A DNA stretch of 64,000 nt from Dastarcus helophoroides (lineage: Eukaryota > Arthropoda > Insecta > Coleoptera > Bothrideridae), in assembly GCA_028583605.1 (NCBI GenBank), contig CM053326.1, positions 20,116,536 through 20,180,535 on the forward strand, written 5' to 3'. The position numbers and the translations under genes were made by a program. The notes beneath the pieces are model-generated. The model was not told where the DNA came from and made no database searches. It was given only the letters and a program-made list of their open reading frames with translations. Positions 12,040 through 22,320 of this stretch are shown in pieces. How positions within the stretch are numbered: position 1 is the first letter of the stretch; each line of letters starts with the position of its first letter.

Positions 12040-12310
12040 CGGGCTTAAGTAGGCATTCGCATGTAATGTCTTAGTTTTCGAATCAAGTTACTGTTGAGAC
12101 TAATCGTACTGATATAAATGCTCGTATCAGAACTGTTAGTTACTCTAGAGGCGAATGTTCGCGCTGAGTATCCACCAAAGCATCGTCAACATTCGCTTGT
12201 AGTAATTCTGTTTCGAATATGTATGGCAACGTATCATATTCATTAATTTTGTTTGTGAAGCTTGTGTTTGAATTGCTACACTACAAGCGAATGCATGAGT
12301 AGCTCATCTT
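12040..12310. repeat. inverted GCGAATG-containing repeat in receptor intron
   Basis: ACATTCGCTTGTAGTAATTC near 12189 is echoed inverted in GAATTGCTACACTACAAGCG near 12271. Two further inverted GCGAATG/CATTCGC motifs lie at about 12050 and 12150. Probably a small decayed foldback element inside the last intron. Confidence 0.4.
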
Positions 12311-12353
12311 AGTAAGAAAACTGTCCTCAAATATGTAACAATTCAACTTTTAG

Positions 12354-12574
12354 ATCTTTTTGAAAATCACGTCATGAGGATACTGAACAGGGTCAACGCG
12401 ACAATCGAAAAAACCGATCATCGCCTCGTCGAAAAAGAGAGAAGAGAAACGACGGAGCTGGAATGGAAACAGGCGTCGATTGTGTTGGATCGTCTGCTTT
12501 TGGCCGTTTTTTTGTTAATAACGATTATCTCTACAACGACGATATTGTGTAGGTCACCGAAGGAACTACACTGA
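12354..12574 (+). CDS. nicotinic acetylcholine receptor subunit, terminal exon with TM4
   Basis: Starts after CAACTTTTAG in phase 1, so the split codon reads D, then LFENHVMRILNRVNATIEKT, a charged amphipathic helix and LEWKQASIVLDRLLLAVFLL with further hydrophobic residues (ITIISTTTIL). It ends CRSPKELH and TGA. The helix before TM4 with EWKQ.....DR is a signature of nicotinic receptor subunits (the MA helix). The short extracellular C-terminus after TM4 is normal for the family. Together with 8220-8474 and 11725-11866 this completes the 3' end of the coding sequence without frameshifts. Confidence 0.88.
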
Positions 12575-14324
12575 GCTCTAGAATCGCGCATGTTTCATAG
12601 TTAATAATTGTTAAATATAGCAACAAACTATAGAAACCGTGGAACAGCTTAAATTCAAAATAGGTTGTACTAATGTTAAATTGATATAACAATTTTAAGT
12701 ACATATTTCTGTAAAATTCAAGAGGTTGTAAGCTTTTTATACATACAATCATGAGTTAAAAGTCAATATATAGAATTCAAAAAAATGTTGACAAAATTAA
12801 AGAAAATATTGTGCCAAAAAATATTGATACACGAAGAGAATTTATTAAGTAATAATTTTAACGAGATATTGAAATTTTATAATCGTGAGATCGATGATCG
12901 ATTTGCTTTTTAGATAATGGTTAATTTTAGAGCCTGTACCATTTATAAATTTACATTGATATGTCAAAATTATAAAAACATTGAAGAACTATAATTATAT
13001 TAATGAAATTACCTGAAAAAAATCGATCACAAATTTTAAGTTGAGCAAAATTTCAATATGAGTGAAAAAACGATCTCCGACGACTTAAAAAATTACAAAT
13101 AAATTGAGTCGTCAGATGTTTTTTTTAAATAAAATTATCAAATACTTATCTTTGATTTAAGTATCATTTTAAGTTGAAGATGTTTCAAAATTTCAGCAAC
13201 ACATTTTTTGTACATGGATAACTAGGAGTATTTATAATATTCCAAGAATTGTAAAAGTAAAATTGTACTATTATTATCAAAACATGTTGTTGTAATGATA
13301 GTAAATAATACAACTTATTTACCTTGTTCTTTTATTATTATCATTAAATTGCATAAGTAAAAATTTTAACATTAACGATTTTCATTTCAAAAGGAAAAAA
13401 AGCCGCGTCACAAAAATAAAATACCATGTCGTAGAATTATGTCTATGATTCATTCATTCATAATTTCACACTGCTCGAGTCTTAAAATTAAAGAAATTCT
13501 ACTTTATGTAGCAAATTCACTTCCCGAATGATCAGTTTGTAGAAAAATGTTGAATTATCCATTTTAAATTAAAAAAAATATGTTTATAAAATAAACAATA
13601 AATAAAAACTAAAAATCAAAGTTTCATTCAAAATTTCAAACTTAAAGAAATGTATTTAATTATCAGATGTAATAAACTGGGGACTGAGAAAAAGAGGACA
13701 TCAAGATAAAAACTTAAAATTTGTAATAGTCTTTTAGATCAAATATTTTTGGTTTAAATATAAAAATGGGATTTTGAGAGAGTCCAAATTTTCAGAATAA
13801 AATATACAAAAAAATTACGTTTTTACATGGAATGTTGAGAAACTATTTTAGAAGAAACTCAAAGTTTTGATCAACCAAGTATGCAAAAAAAACAGTTTAC
13901 TGGAAAATGTTTTATTTTTAAATAAAGAAATTTCTAATATCTTTTGTAAAAACCTACTCTATCCAACGAAATCATTTGACATATGTAACCAAATATTTAA
14001 CTTGATTTACATGACGAGAGTAAATCTAAAAAATGAAAGCATAAAAATTTACAACACTTAATTACAAAGGAGTGAAACTTTTTATAAACTTTACATTAAA
14101 AATAGGTTCAAGAAAAGAACTCTACAATTAATTATTCTACTACTATAAGTATATACAAAGACTTAACTCAATTAAAATAACTAAGTGGTAAGTAGTTCTA
14201 TCAAAATTCCACTGGAGGCTTTCAAGTTGCCAATTTTAAAATAATTTCGATCAGTTTCCACATTCTATGAAATAAATAAAACAATAAATAAAATCGTTGG
14301 GCCATCAACATTCAAATGAATTAT
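12575..14324. other. 3' ends of two convergent genes
   Basis: This 1.75-kb AT-rich stretch separates the stop codons of the receptor gene (+) and the F-box gene (-). Possible polyadenylation signals are AATAAA at 13099 for the receptor and TTTATT at 13911-13916 (AATAAA on the minus strand) for the F-box gene. No coding sequence was seen; the 64-codon frame at 13867 looks random. Confidence 0.4.
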
Positions 14325-14999
14325 TCAGTTGACACTATCAGTGATGCTCTGCCTCCAGGTCGCGTGGAACGGAATTTTGAGGATTTTCACCCGAGTGGTG
14401 GGCAAACTCTGCAGCAGCAGCTTCTGCAAGTTGGGCAACGGCAGGATCTCCACCTGAGGAGTATCGTGCGCCGGCGCCGCAGCGCTTTTCCCTTCCACAA
14501 TCAACGGAACCGGCTTCAGCACTGGAATACTATCCCCGTTCCCAACAGCTTTCTTATCCTTTTTGTCCTTTTTCTCCGGCTCTTCGCATTGGTCCACGAA
14601 GAGTTCGGTCACCCGCAGCAGCTCCAAGGTAACCCCCCAGACAAAGTGCGAGAGTGTTTTCTGCAGCCTGAGGACACCCCCGAGAACCATGTGGTTGGTG
14701 GTGGCACTTTGGGATATGTAGGTGGGGATGATTAGGAGTTTCTTGATGTTTTTGCAGGCGCCGAGGGCTTTGTCGAATCCGGCTTTGATGTCGAAGTTGA
14801 CGAGTTCCAATTGCTCCAGTTGGGGCATGTTTTTGACAGCGTCTAAGATCTCGAATGTGTGACAGTTGCCTTGGCCTTTTTCCAGGCGCAGCTTTTCCAG
14901 TCTTGTCAGCTTTGAGAGGATGTCTTGGCCAAAGTTATGGGGGAAGTCCGAGCATTCGCCCAAATCTAAGGACTCAAGGTTGTTTAAGCCAGCTAGCAC
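14325..14999 (-). CDS. MBD-PHD-F-box-LRR protein, exon 7 (C-terminal leucine-rich repeats)
   Basis: Terminal exon, phase 0 after TTCTTTTAG, 224 codons and a stop. It continues the leucine-rich repeats: NNLESLDLGEC, LTRLEKLRLEKG, MPQLEQLELVNF, a KNIKKLLI block and later LPNLQKLLLQSLP. A Lys/Glu/Asp-rich insert (EEPEKKDKKDKK) splits the last repeats. The repeats form the expected substrate-binding arm of an SCF-type ubiquitin ligase adaptor. A reading frame on the opposite strand at 14316-14735 is a shadow of this exon. Confidence 0.85.
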   Translation of the reverse strand: MLAGLNNLESLDLGECSDFPHNFGQDILSKLTRLEKLRLEKGQGNCHTFEILDAVKNMPQLEQLELVNFDIKAGFDKALGACKNIKKLLIIPTYISQSATTNHMVLGGVLRLQKTLSHFVWGVTLELLRVTELFVDQCEEPEKKDKKDKKAVGNGDSIPVLKPVPLIVEGKSAAAPAHDTPQVEILPLPNLQKLLLQSLPTTRVKILKIPFHATWRQSITDSVN

Positions 15000-15293
15000 C
15001 TAAAAGAAAACAGAACATTCTGAAATTGCGAGAAAAGGTGTAAATTTCTGAAAAACTATTACTGACAATTGCAGAAATTTTGAAAAGTGAAAACTTTTAG
15101 TAAAACGTCATTTTGAAAAAAAAACCGCCTGGAAAAAATGAATTTCCAAAAAATTTGGATCAAAGGTCAAAATTTAGAAGAAAAAAAACCCTTTTCCAAT
15201 TTACACTCAAAATTGCGCGAAAATCGATATTTTGTATAAAAAGTTGAAATTTCTAAATTTCAAGATAAAGTTCATGATGGGCCGTGTCCTTAC

Positions 15294-15973
15294 CTCCAGA
15301 TTCATTTTGTTCAGATCGCGTATGGACGTGAGCGACAAATGCTTCAGGTGATACAGCTCCTTCAAAGAGTCTATATCGGAAGTGACCGAGAGTCCAGTCG
15401 TAGATTTCAATCGGAGCTCCCTTAAGTTCTTCAGCTGCGACAACCTCTCCAAATTGATGTACTCGCACCTGATCGCGACCGCATTCACCACTTCCAACTT
15501 CGGGATTGCTATCCATCAAACTTTCGACCACCGAGGCAGGACACCTGCACAACTCAATTTTGCGCAAAGTGTCCACTTTGTGTATATTTCCGGTAAACTC
15601 CGGCCATATCTCGTCGCCATTCGTCAGCAGCATTTTACGCAAGTCCAAGTGGACGGTGCCGTGCTTTTGGAGGGTGTTCGTCAGACCTTCAAATGAATGC
15701 ACTTGAGAATTCTTCATGCGCACAGTGCGCCAAAGCAGTGGGTGGCTGGCCACGTCCCGCCACATGGTGCACACGCATCCCGCTCTCAATAGATCCTGCA
15801 CTTTAAGGTACTGGAAAACGTATAGAAGAGTGTTGTAACCGTAAGAGAGGTTCTGGAGGTAGTTCTCCATAAATTTGGCCCCTTCTATTTTATCGCCGCC
15901 GGGGATGTGGTTAACTTTTTGGATTTTTCGTCTACTCAGGGAACGCCTCGTCGGTAGTTCGTTTGTAGCGGTC
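15294..15973 (-). CDS. MBD-PHD-F-box-LRR protein, exon 6 (F-box and first LRRs), with a frame break
   Basis: Starts after TTTATTCCAG in phase 2 and ends GAG|GTAAGG. It encodes a basic lead (RRSLSRRKIQKVNHIPGGDK), then an F-box: LLYVFQYLKVQDLLRAGCVC, TMWRDVASHPLLWRTV. Leucine-rich repeats follow: LRKIELCRCPA, LERLSQLKNLRELRLKS, LYHLKHLSLTS. The frame shifts by one base near 15500: NP-E-V reads on into a wrong frame, while the LRR frame resumes with LEVVNAVAIRCEYINLERL. Dropping one base there makes the exon 679 nt and gives the phase needed for exon 7. The F-box recruits SKP1 and a cullin ubiquitin ligase in known family members. Confidence 0.85.
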
Positions 15974-16776
15974 CTGGAATAAATAGAGCGATGTTAGCGA
16001 AATGGCTCGATCAAGCCTGTGAACCTCGAAAGTAATAGTATTCAGCTTTTGTCAACCGCGACCCCTTTTAAATCTCAAAATATTTACGACCCACCAAAAT
16101 GTTCTAAAAGATGGAAGTTAGGCACTGAATTAAATGAAGAAACAAAAGAGCGTTTTTTACAACAGAAATAATTTTATAATTTAAATTTTTTTGTTAACAA
16201 AATGATTAAATGAACGTGACTAATAACTTACAAAATTAATAATTATGCACCAGCTGCTAGCGGTTTAGCAACATTCAGTGATATTTTTTTGGTCACAATT
16301 AAAAAAATGTTTAAATAACCATTGTGAAAAAATAAAAACTTAACAATTTTTTAACATTTTAAGATTTTTTAATTTGAAAGTCAGTGTTTTATTTCAAAGT
16401 TATAAATATTGAACCAATAAGAACTACGCCACTACCCTTTAGGACCTTAGGACTTACAGATTTAAAATCAGTGCTGTAGAACACTCTCAATGTAATAAAT
16501 TCATAGACGTAGTTAAAATACATGAAAAGTAATAATAAGTACGATGGCTTCCTATGTAAACTGATGATTTAAGCTGAAACAGTCAAACCAAGTAATTACG
16601 ACAGATCAAAAAATTAGGTATTTGCCACCAGGCATAGTAAAGAGATAAATCAAAAATTGTATTGGAATAGTATTGCCTCAATTGGATGGGAAAAAGGAAT
16701 TAATAAGGGTAAAGAATAAACCCTGAAACCAAATAATGAACATTTAAATTCGACATCTGACGACTAAGATACTTAC
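15974..16776 (-). other. intron 5 of the F-box gene
   Basis: AT-rich intron between the linker exon and the F-box exon, with canonical ends. Nothing else was recognised. Confidence 0.6.
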
Positions 16777-17345
16777 TCAGTCCCATTCGTGGTTTCCGCG
16801 ACTTCATCGACCTCCATGGCTTCTTCCCTCACTTTCCCAGGGCTCTCTGGCTCCGTTTTAATATTGCAAACATCGGGCCCCCCCTCACTTGTCGCTACTT
16901 CCTCGCTAGCGCTTGTCGCAGTCCCCACGGGCCCACTGTTAACAGCGGGCGATACAGACACGATATTATGCTTGGGAATTATCAGGAATTTTCGCCCAGC
17001 TAAATATTCCACGTACTGAGGTCTAGGTACTTCCGGTATGCCCTCGGGTCTCTGATGGGCATTGTCGACTTGAATTTTGGAGTTTTGCGGCAGCCACGAC
17101 GTCACCGAGCCTAGGAGGCTCCTAGTTTCGTTACTTGTGCCGGCCGAGGCGTCCGACATTTTGATTATCTTAGATACGGTCTGTAAGGTGGCCGTGGGGA
17201 GAGTAACGTTCTCATTTTCGCCCGGTTTTGGTATTCTTTGAAGTTTCGGTAGAATAGTTGTAGCGGTTTGATTTTTAAGTGTGCTTATGGGTGTTAGCGG
17301 GGGCGGTATCAAATTCGGCATATCGTTCAATTCCGCTTGACAGTT
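16777..17345 (-). CDS. MBD-PHD-F-box-LRR protein, exon 5 (end of PHD finger and long linker)
   Basis: Begins after TTCGTTTAG in phase 0 with NCQAELNDMPN. Its cysteine completes the C-x2-C pair opened by VCK at the end of exon 4. The rest is a low-complexity Ser/Thr/Pro-rich linker of about 185 residues with a short ordered-looking patch (RPQYVEYLAGRKFLIIPKHN) and an acidic end (EAMEVDEVAETTNGTE). It contains IKTEPESPGKV, which resembles a SUMO-acceptor site (psi-K-x-E) followed by SP, a motif common in chromatin proteins. It ends GA|GTAAGT, phase 2. Confidence 0.85.
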
Positions 17346-18147
17346 CTAAACGAAGACAACAGAAATGCAAGTTATATGGTGTTTTGGAATTAATAAATAT
17401 TAAAACCTGGTGGCAAATTTTTTAGTATAACACTGTTAATTTGGGCCTCAGAATAGTATTCGGGATCAGATTAATCAACAAATAATATTGATTTGAAAGG
17501 ACCCAAAATTGGAAGAGACCTCTGATCTTAACAGATCAAAATTCAGATCTACAATTTCGACTATCCACGATGTGGAAGACTGGGATTTAATCGCCCCACA
17601 TGCTTGTAAAAGTGCGTCTATATATTTCTTTTGATTTTTTTTATAAATCTGCTTATACAAGGTTATTTTCTTCGAAAAAACTATTATTCTTGAAATAAAA
17701 TTTTTTTAGAAAATACGATACATTGTGTTGTCATATACCAACTATATGATACATCAAAGTAATCTTGTAAGGTAAAAAAAAATCATTAAAATCGAAGTAT
17801 CTAAATTTTCAGGTTCACTCCCAAATTTCTGAGTGTAATGTTGAACTTTTGAAATCAAAGGTGAAATTTCGCAAATTAGGAGATTTACATCGAAAATTTT
17901 AAGTTTACCCCAACTTTTTAAATTGAATTTTCGAATTTAGGTTAAATCTTTTTTGGATTTGTACCCTCATCACATGGCTAAAAAAAATAACATAGTTCAT
18001 CATCATCATTGTATACCATATTACCAATACCAGCCATCAAATAATTCCCAAAAAGTATTCCAAGGCGGCAAAACTGTACAAAGCAAATGGCAAAATCGAC
18101 CAAATTTTGCGATCTGCCTCCGACATTTTGAAAAATCGAAACTCTAC
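17346..18147 (-). other. intron 4 of the F-box gene
   Basis: AT-rich, with canonical splice ends and no recognisable coding sequence. It splits the PHD finger between its last two zinc ligands. Confidence 0.6.
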
Positions 18148-18340
18148 CTTGCAAACGTATTCCGGCAAAGTCTCCCCGGCTTCCAATCCCATGCATTCAT
18201 AGTGGTAGAGACACAGGCAGAGCTTGCACTGTAATGTGGGGATAATCCCCAGCATACCCTCGCAGCTGATCGAACAGGGTTGGCACGCCTTCCTTTCCGA
18301 ATTCGACACGTTCGGACTCGTCGTGGGCGAATTCGTCGAA
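18148..18340 (-). CDS. MBD-PHD-F-box-LRR protein, exon 4 (PHD finger)
   Basis: Starts after ATATCTGCAG in phase 2 and ends TGCAAG|GTAGAG in phase 0. The zinc ligands can be read in order: CQPC, then CKLC after about 15 residues, YHYEC (His and Cys), and VCK completed by NC in the next exon. That is the C4-H-C3 spacing of a PHD finger. PHD fingers usually bind the histone H3 tail; which state is read here cannot be told. A Ser/Thr-rich spacer (TNSPTTSPNVSNSERK) precedes the finger. Confidence 0.88.
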
Positions 18341-18529
18341 CTGCAGATATATGTAGGTACAAAAGGGATCGGAATATGGATAGAAAGAGGGAGGATCGGT
18401 ATAAATTTAGCAAAACTACTTCCAATACATGTGCCGGAGCTGGAGCGCCAACGAAGCGAACAATTTAGAGGACCGCATGCAACCTGACTGAACGATTTGA
18501 GGAGCGACTGATTTTTTTTAGGTACTTAC

Positions 18530-18669
18530 TTATGGTCCCATTTCGGCGTGGTGGTGGTTTTTCTTGGTGGATTTTTCCTCGCGGGCATGTTGTTTTCTTC
18601 GGAGGCGTCTTCTTTGGTCGGTGTTTTCGCCGGTGCCAATTTCCTTTCGATTTTGTGCGGCAATTTTAC
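18530..18669 (-). CDS. MBD-PHD-F-box-LRR protein, exon 3 (basic linker)
   Basis: A 140-nt exon after TTCCTTTTAG, phase 0 in, CATAA|GTAAGT phase 2 out. It encodes a basic, disordered segment: VKLPHKIERKLAPAKTPTKE, then NNMPARKNPPRKTTTTPKWD. It links the KSP-rich region to the PHD finger. Identified from phase continuity and splice sites rather than similarity. Confidence 0.75.
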
Positions 18670-20328
18670 CTAAAAGGAAACATGTCATGCCCAGAAATTG
18701 ACTTAAACTAGATGTCAGACTATGTGTCAAATTTTCAAGGAAATTATTATTCTAGCTGTTGATTAACTGCCTACGAAACCATTTTCAATGGTTCTGTTAT
18801 TTATACTCATAAGCTGGGTCAATTTATTATTTGGAGAAATTTTTTGATATCTTGTCACCGAAAATCTAAAAGTTTAATTAATTTTAAACAATTCTGCTCA
18901 ATAAACGAATTCTTGTTCAACGAGCGGCAGGAGTACGACGTTGATCAAACTGAAACGTTACCACCCCTCTTTACTTCTGGTACCAATTATATTTGAATTT
19001 TTTTGTTTTTTTTTTTAACTAGACTATGTTTCCGAGAGTTTTTGAGCGTAACAAATTTATTTTTGATACTAGGCGATATGTTACCTGACCCCCTCAATAT
19101 TGTTACAGTCAGTGCTTTCTTTAACATGTTTGATTTTTTTTTAATTCAGGACATTTTTTCAAAACTTGGATTTCTTTCAGAAATTTCCGTTCTTTTAAAT
19201 TTCGCTTCGACTCTTTTCGAAAGTTCGAGTTTATTTTCTACTTTGAAAATTTTTATTTTTTTTTTAAATTTCAAGTATTTAATCATTTTTTGTTTTTGTG
19301 AAAATGCAGAGTTTTGGAATGGTTGAATTGTTCTCAAAAATTCTGACATTCAATTTTATTCAAAATTTCGATTTTTTTGAAAATTTTAACCTTTTTGAAA
19401 TTTTCGATTTTTTTTTATATTGAAAACTTCGCCAATTTTTCATAATTCTCAAATTTTTAAATTGTCTTTAAATTTTGGTTGAATTTTTAAATTTAAAATT
19501 TCGATCTTTTTAAAAGGTTTCTACTTTTTTAAATTTAAAAAAAAATTAAATTTTGATTTCTTTTGAAAATATCGAATTTTTTGACATTTTTTCCTTGTTT
19601 TTAAGTTTTTAGTTTTTTTTAATGAATATGGCTTATAATTTCCAAAATTTTAAAAAACATAATTTTAATTAATTTTTAATATTTCGATTTTTTTTTAAAT
19701 TTCGTCCCATTCTTACATGCCAACTTTTTCTCAAAATTTCGATGTTTTAAAAAAACCATTTTCAAAATTTTAAATTTCTTGAAAATTGTTAAAAGTCGAT
19801 TCCTAAAAATTCTCAACCTTTTTTAACTTTTTAACAAACTTTCGATGTTTTTTATTTTAAATTCGGCTTTAAAAAATAACCGAAATATTCAATGAAAAGT
19901 AAATTTTAGAAAAATTGCAAATTACATGAGATAAAAAAAACGAAAATTTTGAAGAAAAAAAAAACGAAAATTTTGAAAAAAAAAACGAAATTTTCAGGAA
20001 AATCACATTTTTAAAACAAAGTCTAGATTTTGAAAAAAGGTAAAGTTCTTCAAAAAAATTGAACATTACAAAAAGAACAAATCAGAAATTGTCAAAACAA
20101 TAGAATTTTCAAAAATTCAAAATTATTCAAAAAATCTGTTTATCGAAATGTTGAGATTTTCAATCAGTCGAAATTTTTAAAAACCAAATATTTCCAAAAA
20201 TTGTAGGAATACTCAAGAAACGAAATATTCAAAAAAAGACGAAGTTTTTGAAGTTGGTACCATTTTGCAGTAAATCAATTTAATTTAGCTTAAAATCAAC
20301 TGACAACAAATAAATAAAAGGCAAATAC
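18670..20328 (-). other. intron 2 of the F-box gene, with degenerate AT-rich repeat
   Basis: A large part (about 19140-20250) is TTTTCGAAATTTTGA-like degenerate sequence. It is T-rich on the + strand up to about 19860 and A-rich after that, so the two halves are loosely inverted relative to each other. Several small open frames here (for example 19003-19326 +) are products of that composition. Confidence 0.6.
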
Positions 20329-21343
20329 CTTGAAGTTTCCTGATGCTTTTCCTTTGGGTTTCGGAGACTCCGTCGCAGCTTTCGGTGTGCTCTTCTGCGC
20401 TGCTTTTGCCGGTGGACTGGGTGGGGTTGCCGCTGGTGGCGATTTATCTTCCTCCTCAACCGACTTCGACGCTTTCACCGGCGAAGTAGGCTTTACAGCC
20501 GGCGCAGGCGACTTCTCTTTAGCTGGAGATTTATTCGCCGTCGCTGGCGATTTAGTCACCGTCGTTGGAGATTTCGTCGCCACCGCTGGTGACTTCGTCG
20601 TTGGGGATTTCGCCCCCGCCTTCGCGTTGGGCGATTTGAGCGCAGTAAGCTTCACCACGGGCGATTTCGCCGTTTTGGCGATTTTCACCGTTGGAACCTT
20701 GGGCGCGGTGAGTTTCGGGCTCAGTTTGGGGCTCAAAACGGACTTTTTGATCTTAGCGATGCCGGGAGATTTGCCCACGGGATTAGCAGTTGCGAACTGT
20801 TTCGTTTTCGACCCCGATGGCTTGCTTGGCGAAAGTGAAATTGTCCAGGGTGAGCGTTTTGTTGTCTATGACTTCGGATATTTCGCGCATTGAGCGGAGC
20901 TTTTTGTCTTGGGGGGTGAAGTAGTAGACGTCGCCGTTTATTTTGCCTAGCGGTTCGTTGGTGCCTCTCCAGACGAAGCTCGCGCCTCCAACCCAATGTG
21001 AACGGCTTCAGATAAACCGGGTCGCTTAGGTCGACGCTTTTTGGTTTCTTTGGTACTGGTGAGTTTGTGCTTTTGCGAAGTTTGACCGCGTCATCGTAAA
21101 TGGTGCCTTCGGCTTCGATTTTTTCCACCGCTGGTGGTTTTGCTTTTTCGAACGCGGGTACTTTCGCTTTATCAGTTGAAGGTACTTTGCCATTTTCGAC
21201 CGCGGCCTTAATTTTAGCCGGGCTCAGGTTAATATTGATATCGCTGTATCGCTTGTTTGGTATTCGAGCCCGTTTCCCTTTGCCCATAGTTTGTTTCATT
21301 GGTAAAGTCATGTCTGAAGTCGATGACTCCAGTACAAAATCCT
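20329..21343 (-). CDS. MBD-PHD-F-box-LRR protein, exon 2 (methyl-CpG-binding-like domain and KSP repeats), with two frame breaks
   Basis: Starts after TTCTTTGCAG (phase 1) and ends AAG|GTATTT (phase 0). After a Lys-rich lead (KGKRARIPNKRYSDIN) comes an MBD/TAM-type domain: PFTLGWRRE, VWRGTNEPLGKINGDVYYF, TPQDKKLRSMREI, LTLDNFTFAKQAIG. A linker with about ten KSP motifs follows (KSPTTKSPAVATKSP), like sites for proline-directed kinases in linker-histone-type tails. The domain cannot be read in one frame: it shifts by one base near 20969-20981 and again at the C-run 20812-20815. Removing one base at each place gives a continuous frame and makes the exon end in the phase required by exon 3. Confidence 0.85.
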
Positions 21344-21603
21344 CTGCAAAGAATATTTAAAAATCAATGTGAGATACTATTAAAATAAAAAAACTATATT
21401 TAACATGCTTAAATAAGAATATAGCAATTTCCATTTATACGGCACATGCATTCCAGACCATCAGGCCATTAAACTGTGAACATACTATACATCCTGTACA
21501 CACTAAATACATGTTCATTATGAGTTGCAGGCGCCTGCTACTTATTTAACGACAAATAACCAACGAGTTAAGAACACTTTTTTCATAAGATTCTTTCACT
21601 CAC

Positions 21604-22000
21604 CCTTTTCCGATTTCATAAGACTCTTGCCTTTCGAGTCCTTCTTAAATTCTTTAGCTTTACTACCTTCGCCTTGATCTGAAGCTCTCCGTTTGAAACC
21701 TTTAAAAGCTCCATCGTCCCCAGATTCTTCGGTATCCTCAATTTCTGTTTTAACAACCACCTCCGCCTTGTTTTTCTCGTCAGTTTTGCTTCCATCGCTG
21801 CTGCTGCTTTCGCTTTTCAACGACAGTTCGTCTGCGTTTTCCCCGACTTCTCTGGTCTCTTCTACATTGTCGCCATTCAGCTCAGGTTTGACATCATTTT
21901 CGCTTTCAACGACCTCTGACATTGATGAGGATGTCGACTCAGCTTGGGAGTCCTTATCTACCTCCATTTCCTCGCTTTTTGGCTTTTCCTTGTCCTCCAT
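21604..22000 (-). CDS. MBD-PHD-F-box-LRR protein, exon 1 (start, acidic N-terminus)
   Basis: The ATG is at 22000-21998 and the exon ends AAAAGG|GTGAGT (phase 1). It encodes an acidic, serine-rich, disordered segment: MEDKEKPKSEEMEVDKDSQA, then SSSDGSKTDEKNKAE and a KTEIED motif, ending in a Lys-rich patch. Upstream in frame is only GTG GTT, so this ATG is the natural start. With the six other exons the predicted protein is about 1220 residues. No gene symbol is offered because I do not recognise a named orthologue with this exact domain order. FBXL19 and KDM2 proteins have a comparable CXXC-PHD-F-box-LRR order. Confidence 0.85.
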
Positions 22001-22320
22001 AACCACGTTTGGTGCAACAATGTAATTTTAGCGGCGTAACTGCGATGTCCCTGTTAATAATGCAGCTACATTTGGGATACTTGCCGTTTGACGATCGGGG
22101 TATTATTTGGCGACTGGTTAATACGCGTACACCAACTATTTAAATGGTAAACAATCGAAAATGTCAAGTTTTTTCGCAATAATCCTAAATCATAACCACT
22201 AATCGTTTGTTGGTTTGACAAACTGTTTTGAGCGTTAGCTGTCGAGATGGCAGCACTCACGCCAGCGTTTTAGCGCCTAAACTTGGCGGTAAATTTAAAA
22301 CCTAAGATTACGCGACATCT
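22001..22320 (-). promoter_or_regulatory. probable 5' UTR and promoter of the F-box gene
   Basis: The interval upstream of the ATG is less AT-rich than the flanking DNA, with GC-containing patches (TGGCAGCACTCACGCCAGCG near 22246 on the + strand). It lies where the 5' UTR and promoter must be. No TATA box was seen. The start site was not fixed. Confidence 0.35.

Noticed and set aside
14316..14735. 139-codon frame on the + strand
   Set aside because: It is antisense to the leucine-rich repeat exon at 14325-14999, which has splice logic and family similarity.
19003..19349. Overlapping + and - frames in intron 2 of the F-box gene
   Set aside because: Produced by the T-rich degenerate repeat; no splice sites or motifs.
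20969..20981. A very short intron explaining the frame change in the MBD
   Set aside because: No GT...AG pair of plausible length exists between the two frames; a single extra base explains it.
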